Below, in pieces: positions 48,361 through 58,752 of a stretch of 64,000 bases of DNA (position 1 is its first letter; each line of letters begins with the position of its first letter). The stretch spans positions 62,001 through 126,000 of the forward strand of contig NHZP01000001.1 in assembly GCA_003313425.1 (NCBI GenBank). Direction: 5' to 3'. The DNA comes from Pseudopyrenochaeta lycopersici (taxonomy: Eukaryota; Ascomycota; Dothideomycetes; Pleosporales; Pseudopyrenochaetaceae). The notes under the pieces are model-generated. The model was given only the letters and a program-made list of their open reading frames with translations. It was not told where the DNA came from and did no database searches. Position numbers and translations under genes: made by a program.

Positions 48361-50172
48361 CGGCATTATTTGCGCTTAGAGATTGTAGCTACTGAACTAG
48401 CTTTTTGATGCTCTTCGACACCTTGCTATTGTCGTGGGGCCTTTAAGATCTATTAAAGGACATCTCAAGGAGGAGAGCTGCGATCGCTTGCATGATGTTG
48501 TGCACGACACATTACCGTAGAGCTTGCCCGTATATGAATGCCAGGCCAGGTTAGTCAGGAAGAAGCCTCGTTATTACATGAGCGGCTCGAACGCATGAGA
48601 TGAAAACATCTCTAATTGAAGTAATGAGGTGTATGTTGGTTTCATCTATCTATCGAAACTGAGGACTGCACTGATCTTAGAATATTTTATTATAATCTAA
48701 GGTTGTATGATAATGTTATGGTGGAATGAATACTTACCAAGCAGTCTCTATATCAATCCAGATGACCGTACGTGCTGTATATAGACATAGACTAGACTAC
48801 TTCAAACAGTAACCAAGTCGCTCTGGTATAAGCCTCAGTCGACGCAAGAAAACTGCTACGAATGTATATGCTCAAAAATAGAACAGGATATGTATTCTAC
48901 ACTGTGTCAGCTATAGGTAATGAGAACATCATGAGATTATCGCCTATCTAGGAGTCAGACTCTTCGGGATCAGGCACATGATCCTCCAAGGACAGGAGCG
49001 CACCGAGAATTAGGTGTTGACTTCCAGTAATAATTGAGGGTATACCCACTAAAACCAAATAAGAGCACAACATCACATGCCTCTTTCTCAGAGCCAGTGC
49101 CTCTAGAAGGACTGACAGCGCTTGCTCTTCTTTAGGTCTAGCGGGTACACCATCAGGTCGAAAAACTCAGTTGAGGGTATACCTACTAAACCAAAAGAGG
49201 GAGTAAAGCATCGCATGCCTCGTTTCCAAGACCGGCGCCTTCGGATGTCTCCTCAGAAGTCAACGTTAGATGTTTCGTAGGCTAGAACTCTCGGACTGAA
49301 CTTAACACTAACTTAGTCAGCCTACATCTACTTTTATGCTCACAGCTACTATAGTTCCTTTCCAACTATCGTTAGAAGAAACGCCTAATCCTCACCCCAG
49401 AACGAGTTTACACGAAATGCAACAGCTCCTTAGTTTTCCTACCGCATTTTAACGTTGTCTGGCGAGATCGGCTATTCACATCTTTAAATACAGATGCTAA
49501 AGCTACTAAAAGGCATTTATTCGGAGCTGCAACTGTATTTGTGACTGCTCCCAAGCATTAGATATTGTCTATAATACCGAAGTGAATTCAGAAACTATAG
49601 AATCTGAAATCGATGCATCTATCAGCCACTCCTTCTCGCTCCTCAGGCACTGTAAGAACACGCAACGGAATCTAGATAGGAACTAACTCCATGGATTATT
49701 CCTCTCGAGAAACGGTGCGTAAAGATCGAAATGCTTTTCTGTTCATCAGACTACAATACAGTATCGCGTATCCTCGCTGCTGTGCTGTAGATCTAACAGC
49801 ATACTCTCTCCGGGGCACGCACCTTATATCTGACACCAGAGCATCTAATTTATGAGATAAGAGGAAACGACGTCGGTTTCCCGGTTAGTAATCACAGCCT
49901 ATAGCCCCATCACTCAATACGTCAGCAACGTTCCAATTGTATAACATCCCTAAACATTGCAACCTTATTCATCCGTCTCCAGACGAGCAAGAGGCTTTTC
50001 AATATTAGTTATTAAGTAACAAAACAACGTCCGAGGTTGTCTAGGACTATAATTATAAAATTAATTTAGGAAACCCTCCTGCCGCATATAAGTAAGGCGA
50101 CGGAAGTCTAGATACTAATTAGTCCTACCTCTTATAATTACTACCTTTTATTAGATATTGTTTAACTAGCTA
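48361..50172. other. Low-copy DNA without a recognisable gene; local ~150-bp-spaced duplication
   Basis: Composition is normal. No supported ORF. An imperfect direct repeat of about 75 bp occurs at 49028-49105 and 49163-49240 (shared words TTGAGGGTATAC and AGAGCACAACATCACATG-like / AAGCATCGCATGCCTC). A minus-strand ORF of about 40 codons overlaps the first copy but is not recognised. From 50000 onward RIP-type words reappear. Confidence 0.45.
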
Positions 50173-51213
50173 ATACTAGCATCCTCTAGAGCTAGAATAA
50201 AGTAGTTTACTAGTTTTACTGCTGTAATTAGCGCGTCGGCTGTGGCGGTGTTCCCTACTGCATTAGCCGCTAAGTAAGCTTACTTAAAGGACCTTAAAAG
50301 GATATTTAAGCAGAAGAAAACAGGTCTGTATAGTAGGTGCTGAGCTGTTGCTCTAATAGACCCCCCGCCTAAGTTAACTTAAGTCGCCCTGACCTAATAC
50401 GTTAACGCTAGTAGCGCCTAAATTGCGTACTAGCTCCTTAGCTAGAAGAAAGGGAACCCTGTTATCTTCCTCGCTAACTTCTGTGCGACTATAGATATTG
50501 CGGATCCCTTACTTTTTAACTATATTGCCTAGTTCCGTCCTGTTATCTTGTTTAATAATACTAGCGTTAGTTACAGTACGGGTGAAATTGGCGGCTCTGT
50601 CGTGACCTAGGGCGACACGGTAGTTGCCTTCCTTAAGGCTATAGGCGTAAAGAAAGTTAACCTACTAGGCTTCTCTATGGGCGGCGGTGTTGCGTAGCGT
50701 ATTACTATTAGCTCCCTGAACTTAGTTAAGAAAGCGGTGATTGCTAGTTTGATTGTCGGCAATAGGCTTAGAATTAAATTAGCTACAGACGTAACTTATG
50801 ATATTACTTGTTAGCCTACTGTTCCTATAGAGCAAGGCCTAGGCTTATTATTCTGCATGTCTAACACTAGCATAGCTAAGGCTATTGACTATGCTAGCCG
50901 CATTACTAAGCGTAACGTGCCAGACGAAAACAGGACGAACTAAGTGCAGGAGCCTAGTACCTCTAGGCACTTTAAGGCTATCCTTAACTTTACCTATAGC
51001 TCTACGTACTTAGAACAGGCAAAGAATATTAAGGTATCTCTCTTTATTACCTCTAGGACACTAAATGTCTTAGCGCCTTCCTTTAGCAACTTTATCCTAC
51101 AGCAGAGAGTTTCTAGCTCCTACTTGCAAGTGTTCTTAGACTCCGGACACGGTCGCCTTTTCTAGTTCCTAAAGACATTCTCTAAGCTAGTACAGGAATT
51201 CCTAGGCGCCTAA
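50173..51213 (+). pseudogene. Alpha/beta hydrolase gene killed by RIP
   Basis: One frame runs from ATA 50173 (probably a former ATG) to TAA 51211-51213, about 346 codons, interrupted by TAG/TAA and one TGA only, with no frameshift. The N-terminus has a hydrophobic stretch (AVISASAVAVFPTALAA), possibly a signal peptide. Then AIGVKKVNLLGFSMGGG (about 50638-50688), the nucleophile elbow with Ser in GFSMG, and DSGHGRLF (about 51141-51164), the catalytic His region; the acid is probably in the 51040-51080 segment. Members hydrolyse esters or related bonds; the substrate is unknown. Because RIP acts on duplicated DNA, a second copy probably existed, or RIP leaked from neighbouring transposons. Upstream context and promoter are not evident. 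Confidence 0.82.
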
Positions 51214-51480
51214 AAGGCGGGAATAGTAGCTACGCATAGGAAAGTGTTAAATGTATAATACGGTCGGATTTTGCGCTGCAGTATACTCGCCGCCTAAAGC
51301 CCCTAAGTGTGTATTTAAGGTTCGTTAAAGTAGTAGAGCATATGCTATATATTTATTACTGCACTAGTTTCCTTATATTATGATTCTAAAAGAGACCTTG
51401 AAACTACTAAATGTATAACGTGATTCACAACTAAGCCGGTCACGCAACATAGTTGGTTACCCCACCAGGTTACCTACCTT
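51214..51480. other. Spacer, possible terminus of a pogo relic
   Basis: Short, partly AT-rich. Contains ACGTGATTCACAACTAAG near 51419-51436 which begins like the ACGTGT termini of other pogo-like elements here and might be one end of the following relic; the other end was not found. Confidence 0.3.
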
Positions 51481-52500
51481 CGCGTGCGAATTACTCTATC
51501 CCACAATAAACTACTACATTTAGCAAGGCATTAATTTATTTCTTAGCATCAATAGTACCTCTCTTGCACGTGCATGAATTATGCCCTACATCCCTACAGC
51601 TTTTGTAGTGCCTTTTACGCGCTCTAGCTGCACTAGTCTGGGCCCTACCTTCGCGCATTTCCCCATCAAGTTGCGCATTAACGTCCTCTTAAGCAACCAG
51701 TTATTTTGCCTCTGCCCTTAATAGGTTATCTCCTTTCTAAATCTGCGTCCTTTTGCGTTGTTTACGCTGTGATGCAGCCTGGTTGCTTTCTCAATATCTA
51801 TTACTCTTAAGCCACTAGTAACGCCTGTAAATACAGCAACATCTCTATGCCCTTTCTAACCTAATTAACTGTTTCAGTAATAGAAGCAAGTGAGGAGCTC
51901 TTATACCTTTAAATCCAATAGTAGATAAGCGTTAATTGAGCCTCTATCCCATAGGCATTGCATAGTGTATTGAGGTTCTATTCAGTAGCCCCTAGTGCAG
52001 GAGGTGTAGGCGTGCAAGGCTTCACTTTAAGCTTTAACAATACAGCCTCTGAGTTGTAGGAGACTAATTTTGTCGCTTAAAAGCTTAATTAGATATTCCT
52101 CTATGAAAATAATCAGTTAGAAATATCCTTAGAGGAGGCTAGGGACGCCCTCTTATCAAGATAGTTAATTTGGCTGCTTGCTACGCGCTGTTTTAACGGC
52201 GCGAAACATCCCACACCAAGAGGCTAATGAATGTGCGATAAGTACGGAAGCATACAGAAGGTAACAATCCTACTCTCCTTGTATAGATCCTAAAAGGCAA
52301 GCAATTTATTGCTCTTATAGCTGTTAATAATAAGTAGTTAATCGCTATTTACTGTACAGGTATCTGGATGCTTAATAAAGTGCCTTAGCTAAGCTGAACT
52401 AAGCTTATCAATTCCTAGGTATTATTACTAGTAAACCCAAATACACTAGTCCTGTGGTATATTATAATACTGAGATTGTCCTACCATTTCATCTTTCATC
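51480..52500 (-). pseudogene. pogo/Fot1-like DDE transposase relic
   Basis: Minus strand. In order: HPDTCTVNSD-LLIINSYKSN (about 52370-52310; the usual LLILDGHESH with the catalytic D changed to N), KESRIVTFCML then PLGVGCFAPLK (about 52270-52195), TKLVSYNSEAVLLKLKVKP, TPTPPALGATE (about 52010-51970), and YGIEAQLTLIYYWI--YKSSSLASI (about 51960-51890), typical of the tail of fungal DDE-1 transposases. Lysine/arginine-rich C-terminus and a degraded GHN-type zinc knuckle-like patch near 51600-51540. Several TAA/TAG stops and frame changes. The N-terminal HTH domain is missing. Confidence 0.75.
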
Positions 52501-52637
52501 TATATAGTATCTCGGCATCTACAGATTCTTGCCTAGATAATTACTTTACCAGGAGACGAGAGAAGGATTCAAAGGCCGGGTTTTCAATGTTCGAAGCCAG
52601 TATCAGAGCAGAGCAGCCAGAAGCATTAAACTCAATG

Positions 52638-53080
52638 TAAGAATCCAGGATTCTAGGTTGGAGAGGTAGGAGGAGAAAGTGACAGGGTGTGTCTTAGGTG
52701 GGTAGGGTAGTAAGTTAAAACAAGTTCGCTGGTAGCGGTGGTGCTGGGAACATGGTACAATTAGTACTGATATATCAAGGGCGTTCTTAAAGCAAATATC
52801 AATTTAACTGCAAACTAACTACTAAGAAGATTTCACCAGTTTCTATACTAAGGAATGAGGGAAGCCGAGTTGCGCCGGTCCAATCAGAAGTCCCCGGGAC
52901 CTCCGATGCTCTGTGATCTGTAGCCACAGATCACAGATCAGTCACCTGTTCCTATTGTGTTCAGCCTCGTCTTCTCCTGCGTAGAAGTCCTCGTCTCCAT
53001 AGGCCTCGCTTCCTGACGAATCAGGGTCGATCCGGTCGAACTAGGGTTCGGGCCCTCTGTAGAGAACTAGGTTCGTAACA
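52638..53080 (+). mobile_element. Solo LTR, 443 bp, with CTCAA duplication
   Basis: TGTAAGAATCCAGG...GTTCGTAACA, flanked by perfect CTCAA (52633-52637, 53081-53085). GC-normal, not RIPed. Contains a GATCACAGATCA-type repeat with CTGTGATCTG/CAGATCACAG (about 52912-52942), an inverted repeat that could form a hairpin. Orientation is arbitrary. Confidence 0.9.
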
Positions 53081-53269
53081 CTCAATGATATAGAAGTTGA
53101 AAAGCCCTTAGACGAGGAAGCAGTACTTTTATTGCGACTAGCGAAGCCTAAAGACCAGATAAGCGGGGTTCCTGAAGCGGAAAACGAAATTCTCACTGCT
53201 AAGCTCGAAAACGCTAAGGCGGAAAGAACTAAGGCGATTAGGAAATTGTGGCATAGAGGTATCAAATAG
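53081..53269 (+). pseudogene. Charged hypothetical protein fragment interrupted by the solo LTR
   Basis: An open frame follows the LTR (contains EKPLDEEAVLLLRLAKP and ILTAKLENAKAERTKAIRK) and ends in TAG at about 53267-53269. Before the LTR (52570-52637) the same type of sequence may continue. It reads as an acidic-then-basic coiled-coil tail. I do not recognise it. Antisense ORF 53041-53280 is a shadow. Confidence 0.4.
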
Positions 53270-54478
53270 ACGCAACCCATATTGTAACTGTAGGTAGATC
53301 AATAGCACCATTCGGTCAATAGGACCTCCCGCACTCCGTAAACAGACTACAAAATGTTGTCAGCTTTACAATAGGTATTACCCAAAGAGCTCTTCGGGCC
53401 CTAAGCCGTAGAAACATAGCCAGGGGTAGTTGCGTAGTTAGCACTCCTTGTGTACTTGGCTGTTAGCGGATTAAGAATACAAAGGGGTTGGCCCCAAGGG
53501 TGGAGTATCAGAAGGTACGGTAAGCGTACGAACTCGTTATGCTTTTCAATTCAGGATTGCAGTATCAATATCGTGGGCCTTGTATCTTTAAATTTAATAT
53601 ATTTAACACTCTAGCTAGTAAGATTATAGTAAGGGAGTACACTATAAAAAGATAGTAAAGTACTAATTAGATAAGCTTATAGTTTGTCTGTTAGTAGTAT
53701 TCGTACAGACCTAGTATAAACTAATAGTATTAAATACATATATATACTAATAATAAAAGTTCTAGATACAGGATAAAGAAAGTGAAATGTCTTTTAAGAA
53801 ACTACTTTTATAACTTCTCTAAGTATACTATAAAATATCTATAAAAGAATATATTAATATTACTATTTTATAACTAATTTACTACTTAAGACCTTACTAT
53901 TTATTAGGATCCTCTTATAAACTAGTAGATCTAAAGGCTTTAGTAGTAGACAAAGGTTAGTATAATAGGGTTACTATATTAAGTACAGTCTTAAGTACTC
54001 TAAGTTAGAAGTTTAATAAGTATTATATTCTTCTAAGTAACTTAAAATAACTATAAAAGAGAATTTATGGTTTATTTAAAAGGTTTCTTATATAGGTTTT
54101 AGTAACTTTATCTTTATTACTATAATTTGTTAAAATCTATTCTCTAAGTAACTTCTCTAAATAAATTATATTAGATTATCTATTATAATTTATTACTTTA
54201 GTAATGTATTTAAATAGATTACTTATTTTTATATATACTCTCTACTTATTTAGGTAGTAGGTTATAAGCTATCTTACTAGCTCTTTATACTTCAGCTGTA
54301 TCCTGTAGTACTTTACTGTATAAAGCCTATCTCTGTAGGCCATAACACTATACTATAATTAATTAAGTTTACTTAGTCTCTTATCTACATAGATACTATT
54401 TTCTTATTTTCTTATATAATTTTAAGTTTCTATTAAGGTTATTAATACTATAAAGACTCCAGTTAGAAAAGAAGACTC
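53270..54478. other. Spacer, RIPed from about 53590
   Basis: 53270-53590 is normal-composition DNA without a gene; 53590-54478 is AT-rich repeat-derived DNA in which I recognise nothing. Confidence 0.5.
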
Positions 54479-54709
54479 TATAATAAGATATTATTAGTTT
54501 AAATCTTAGTATTATAATACTGTTATACTAGACTGTTCTAAGGGCTAGCGTATATAGTAAAAGACTTACTTAAAACCTACGCTAACTACGCAAAGTAGAG
54601 AAGATAAGTATTATTCTCTCTTATAGCTAAGGTATAGTAATATAGAACTATTCCTTTACTATTATCTGTAGTGTAAGGTAAGTACTATTACCTGAAAGTA
54701 TACGTTATA
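54479..54709. repeat. RIP-mutated copy of the 231-bp LTR
   Basis: Aligns without length change to the solo LTR at 12288-12518 (both 231 bp). Shared anchors include GGGCTAGCG, CTTAAAACCT and AAGTATTATTCTCTC. Differences are almost all C to T or G to A. Terminal TG and CA have become TA and TA. Flanks GACTC and TTAGT do not match, so it may not be a clean solo insertion. Confidence 0.82.
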
Positions 54710-55097
54710 TTAGTATAATTAGTAGTATATATAGTTTATACTCTATATCTAATCTTATACTCTATACGTAATCTAATACTCTACTAATTATATTTTATGT
54801 AGTAAGCTAAATACTTATTATATTCTTACTTTAAACTTACTAGTATTTATAAATATTTAAATTTAGTTAGTAGTTTTAATATTACTATTTATATACTTTA
54901 TTAAATATAGTTTTACTTATTAAGCTACTTTACGTTTTCTATAACTTATTATAAGTATAACTTAGTTATTATACTTTATAGTAGTTATATTAAACTTAAA
55001 AAATAAGTTAAACTATAACAGTTATTTTTTAATCTTTAACTAATATATATAAAAGAAGTTAAGTTTAAGAATAGCATTACTAAATTTAAGATAAACA
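54710..55097. other. AT-rich RIPed spacer
   Basis: Highly AT-rich repeat-derived DNA; no gene or recognisable element seen. Confidence 0.5.
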
Positions 55098-55204
55098 TAA
55101 CGTGTCCCACAAGCGAGCGCCGCGCACAAGCGAGCGCCGCACTCCACTAAGTTTGAGCACCTCTCTCATCTCAACGTACAATAGCTTAACGCCACGCTCT
55201 TCAA

Positions 55205-56123
55205 ATGCCTTTAAACGAAGCAGATATCTAGCTTACTATCTTAGCTATTTATGCGCATTAAATTAGTGGCAACTAGCCTGCTGCAGCAATCTTTAACGTG
55301 TCTGAAAGAATAATCCGTCGCTGACGCGCTGGGACTACTGTCAGGGTTCAATCCTTTTAGGTTACTAGACGCAGGTGAAAGGGTTCAATCCTTCCAAGTT
55401 ACTAGACGCAGGTGAAAGGTAACGATCCTGCCAAGTTACTAGACGCAGGTGAAAGGTAACTGTTACCTCTTACCTTTCACCAAGCTAGGTAACTGGATCG
55501 GGACTAGCCTGCTCTAGCTCATGTATATAGGCAGCACCTCTCCCCCGAAGGTGAGAGGTATCTGCTATTTTGTCCATTTCCTTTTAAATTGAGATTCTTC
55601 AACTAAGACCGTCCCAACTGTGCGTGTTGACTGCCTTACAACTACTGCTTGACGCGATTGCCAGCCCAACTTAAGGAAGCTTACCTAGCTAGAAGAGGAG
55701 GTAATCGTTAATTATATACTTGATCTAGATTAGCGTGGATTTCCGCCTACGTACGTAGCTATACGTGATATGGCTAATAAGCTGCTATCAACGCGTGGTA
55801 GAGGTCTGGTTGGCATAAATTGGCGATCTATACCCTCTGCATGCCACCACACTCATCTTATCTGCTGCAGCCTCTTGACGTTAGCTGCTTCTCTCCTCTT
55901 AAGAAGGCGTACAGCCGCCAGATAGAGAGCTTGATTAAGGCCCACATCAACTACATTACTAAGCTTAAATTTCTGCCTGCCTTTAAAGCAGCATTTGATC
56001 AAGCTTTCACTGCAGTCAATATACGCTCAGCATTTCAAGGAGCAGGCCTTGTTCCTCTCCAGCCAGACGTTGTCTTGTCAAGGCTAATGTCCAGCTGCGT
56101 ACGCCATCACCAGCAGCTCAGTT
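55205..56123 (+). pseudogene. Truncated pogo-like transposase
   Basis: N-terminal HTH-like part MPLNEADI-LTILAIYAH, then AAAIFNVSERIIRR (about 55280-55330), cut by the solo LTR at 55339-55640. It resumes with LRKLT-LEEEVIVNYILDLD (CENPB-type region, 55665-55735), GFPPTYVAIRDMANKLL (about 55738-55790) and GLVGINW. The frame then jumps straight to IYTLCMPPHSSYLLQPLDVSC (around 55825-55885) and LPAFKAAFDQAFTAVNI. The DDE core that should lie between GINW and TLCMPPHSS is missing, roughly 150-200 residues, so the element must be non-autonomous. The C-terminus runs into the minisatellite. Confidence 0.85.
55339..55640 (+). mobile_element. Solo LTR of element D family (302 bp)
   Basis: TGTCAGGGTTC...GACTGCCTTACA, same length and 37-bp repeats as the LTRs at 16110 and 23749, flanked by perfect ACTAC (55334-55338, 55641-55645). 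It interrupts the transposase and is almost unmutated. Confidence 0.95.
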
Positions 56124-56290
56124 AGGAGCTCGGGAAGGAGCTCAGCTAGGAGCTCAGCTAGGAGCTCAATTAGGAGCTCAGCTAGGAGCTCAATTAGGAG
56201 CTCAACTAGGAGCTCAGCTAGGGGCTGAGCAAGGAGCTGAGCAAGGAGCCCAGCAAGGAGCTCAGTAAGGAGCTCTCTAGGAGCCTCAAA
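56121..56290. repeat. 12-bp minisatellite, about 14 units
   Basis: Degenerate tandem repeat with core AGGAGCTCAGCT. Each unit contains the palindrome GAGCTC or a variant. It lies directly after the conserved end of the transposase and creates a spurious leucine-rich minus-strand ORF. Confidence 0.9.
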
Positions 56291-56841
56291 CACCAAGGAA
56301 CCCACGTGAGTTTGAGGCTCAATCGACTCTAATTAGCGATCGCGTTTGACGTCATAAGAGCTCATCACCAGCCTTAATTATTAAGGCGCTTAATTAGTTT
56401 ACAAAGGGGGCTATAGTAGGGGCATATAGAGCTAAGCTAATAGAGGGTAGGATTAATAGCCTTAAGAAGGCTAATAAGGCAGTAACTTAGCGAAAGCAGC
56501 GCAAGAGAAAGTAGATTTAGAAGTAAGAAGTCTTAATAAAAGGAGTTAGAGAGGATATAGTTACTTAACAAGAGGCTGATTAACAGATTAGGCGTATAAT
56601 GCGTTAAAGTAGGGAGCAATTAGGCCTTAGCAGCCGGGCTCTATCGCGCTGTAAAAGGTGCAGAGAGACTAGGCATAACTCGCGCATCTGTAAAAACGAT
56701 ACTATAGGTGCTACTTAAGCTTGCATATTAATATCTATAGAGTACTTAAATTTATGGTTGAGCTGTACGCTGATAGAGGTGCTCAAACTTGGTGGGGTGC
56801 GGCGCTCGCTTGTGCGCGGCGCTCGCTTGTGGGACACGTTA

Positions 56842-57400
56842 TTATTCTAAAGAATCTTGTAGGGGCTAGGTTTAGGACTTTATAAAATTCTCTAGAATAA
56901 AGATATATATAGACCCCTATAATAACCTCTTATAGTTTATTATATTTAACCTTCTATATTATTCTCTATAATATTACAATAGTAATATAATTATTATTAA
57001 CTCTTAACACTTTTTTTGGAAGCGCTCTCTCTTACTATTTTAGTGTTAAAACCCCTGTCCCTCTAGTACCTTACTCTATTCCAAAGAACTAACCTTACAG
57101 ACTTATCGGCTAGCTTCCTAGTTAGCTTATAAGATCTTTAAAGTGTGGTTCTGTTAGGGTTACTAGAATAAGACCTTAACAGAGTTGTAATATATAGGCG
57201 TGCTGTCTTATAGAATCCTATAGGGGCCAACGCTAAGGTTTCTAGTATACTAAGCCTAGTTTACACTAACCTGTGCGTTATACGCATACACCGTGAGTAA
57301 GACCTTTAAGTGTCTGTTACCTTGTTCTCTAGGTCGTAACAGACCTTTAAGTATCTGCCCCCTTAGGGCCTTAATGTTCTAGGTTGTAATGCTTTTCCTG
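56842..57400. repeat. RIPed retroelement fragment shared with 32740-33010
   Basis: 56890-57150 is a better preserved copy of the sequence at 32740-33010; the end of a TA-rich LTR at ATATTACA (about 56978-56985) may be followed by leader sequence. Then 57165-57400 has two imperfect copies of a roughly 55-bp unit beginning GACCTTTAAGTGTCTG / GACCTTTAAGTATCTG. No gene. Confidence 0.55.
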
Positions 57401-57703
57401 TTTTAGCCATATGTCAGCACTAAGACTATAAAAGAGCTCATATTTATTAAAAAACTTGCTAGCGCTTACAGGGGGAACCGAGTTGATTCAAAAAATACGA
57501 GCTCCTTCGTAGAAGCAGCGGCGTGAACGATAGCTAAGACTCTAAGAGAAATGAACCACAACAACAGCGAGCATGTCGATTGCAGGAAACAACGCCGCAT
57601 AACGCACGTAGAAGTTCCCGCAAGATGTCTATTAAACAACTAGCACTTAAGTAGCAGTGGTCGGCCGTGGTTCCTTACTGCATTCATGTTTGGCAAAGTC
57701 CTA

Positions 57704-57797
57704 CCCGCCAAGTTATTCGCCCTGCCAAGTCATGCGCCCCGCCAAGTATCCGCCCCGCCACGTCATTCGCCCTGCTAAGTCGTTCGCCCTGCCAAGC
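57704..57797 (+). promoter_or_regulatory. Tandem array of PacC-like GCCAAG sites upstream of the secreted-protein gene
   Basis: Six units with starts at 57707, 57724, 57741, 57757, 57774 and 57791, that is 16-17 bp apart. Four are exact GCCAAG, two are variants (GCCACG, GCTAAG). The spacer is usually T(C)ATTCGCCCT or close. GCCARG is the published PacC binding core in Aspergillus; linking this array to pH control is inference. It lies 170-265 bp before the ATG of the gene at 57969. Confidence 0.65.
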
Positions 57798-57847
57798 TTC
57801 GTGGTAGACTCCCGTAAGCTATCCAATTTGTTTGCCCTAAAGAAGGA

Positions 57848-57855
57848 TATAAAAA
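57848..57855 (+). promoter_or_regulatory. TATA box
   Basis: TATAAAAA, 114 bp before the start codon at 57969 and just after the GCCAAG array, followed by a pyrimidine-rich stretch (TTCCTTTCTCTCTTCC) typical of fungal transcription starts. Confidence 0.6.
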
Positions 57856-57968
57856 CCTAGTAATTCCTTTCTCTCTTCCATTACTATCGCTTCTGAGGCA
57901 TCTTAAGAACTATTGTTAACACTTTTGAAAACGCCTACGTCGCCTCTGCTTTCTATCTAATCCTCAGC

Positions 57969-58752
57969 ATGCAGAGCAAGTTCTTACTGTCTGTCCTCTA
58001 TGCTGCAGCTGTACATCTTCCTCTGCTCTTTTTTATTTTGGCTCGAGTAACTAACTTGTAATCAAGGCCCTCGCCATTGCGTTCCCTGGTAAAGACGAGG
58101 GTATTGTTCTCCGACAGGCTGATGAGGTCCACCTAGAGAATCTACCCATCGTAGACCTCGAGGTCATTGACGACCGCTTCCCGGGACTTTCTCTGCACGG
58201 AACGGTGGAAAAGGTCTACAAAGAGCTAGTGGAGCTTCACCCAGAAGCGTTTGATGATAAAAAGGGAGACTTGAAAGCTCGCTCTCTTGAAAAGCGCTCG
58301 GTATGCCATAATCTTCCTAGTCATACTAATCCTACTTAATCCTCCTAAATAACAAGGTAATGCTAATTCTGCTCTCACGCATAGTATAATTGCAGCTGGG
58401 GAGGCAATAAGGTCTCTTGGGGTCAATGTATTGATGGCATGACCCATCTAATGAACCTTGACAGAGCATGGTGTGTTGTTGGGCCGAGAGGATGTGCACG
58501 CGTTAGTTGCTCTCACGGTTGTGCTATGTTTTTGTGCAATAAGGTAAGCTTATCTAAGTTTGTTCTCTCACCGTCTATAGAAATAATCTAATTGTTAAGT
58601 AGTTAGATGCTATCTGGCGAGTCGCTTGCGGCGATATCGCTTCAGATGTGAGAGGCATCCAGGATAACTGTAGCGGTCCTACCTTCAGCTGGTTTAAAGG
58701 TGCTCGTGATTTTAATACACATTTTATTGGTGTTGAAGAAAATAATTGCTAG
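57969..58752 (+). CDS. Small secreted cysteine-rich protein, 4 exons, candidate effector (194 aa)
   Basis: Exons 57969-58010, 58067-58300, 58385-58543 and 58603-58752 (TAG at 58750). All four join in phase 0 with no stops (14+78+53+49 codons). Introns are 56, 84 and 59 nt, donors GTACAT, GTATGC, GTAAGC; branch-like CTAAC, GCTAAT and CTAAT are present; acceptors AAG (less usual), TAG, TAG. The N-terminus MQSKFLLSVLYAAA plus ALAIAF is a signal peptide; a propeptide-like acidic segment ends in LEKR (Kex2-type site, around residue 91). The mature part has ten cysteines, with a CARVSCSHGCAMF block resembling the CxRVSCS core of a family of secreted proteins in Pleosporales, and a second half with GDIASDVRGIQDNC. 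Lengths and order fit that family as I remember it. No RIP stops, although transposons lie on both sides. Function unknown; secretion and effector role are inference. Confidence 0.75.

Larger units (their letters stand above)
55100..56839 (+). mobile_element. pogo/Fot1-like DNA transposon, internally deleted, with solo LTR inside
   Basis: Flanked by TA (55098-55099, 56840-56841). Inverted ends begin ACGTGTCCCACAAGCGAGCG and include a duplicated CACAAGCGAGCGCCGC module; together they extend about 60 bp to TTTGAGCACC. Without the LTR and its duplication the element is about 1.43 kb, shorter than the usual 1.8-1.9 kb. It holds a truncated transposase and a 12-bp minisatellite. GC-rich words remain on the left and in the middle, with RIP-type words after 56350. 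Confidence 0.92.

Noticed and set aside
56084..56305. Leucine-rich minus-strand ORF (LLAELLIELL pattern)
   Set aside because: It is the complement of the 12-bp minisatellite in the pogo-like element; periodic translation is an artefact.
57167..57350. Possible LTR from TGTTAGGGTTAC to CGTAACA
   Set aside because: Flanking pentamers do not match and no second copy is in the window.
57657..57860. 67-aa ORF upstream of the secreted-protein gene
   Set aside because: Covers the GCCAAG promoter array and TATA box; its repetitive sequence follows the DNA repeat.
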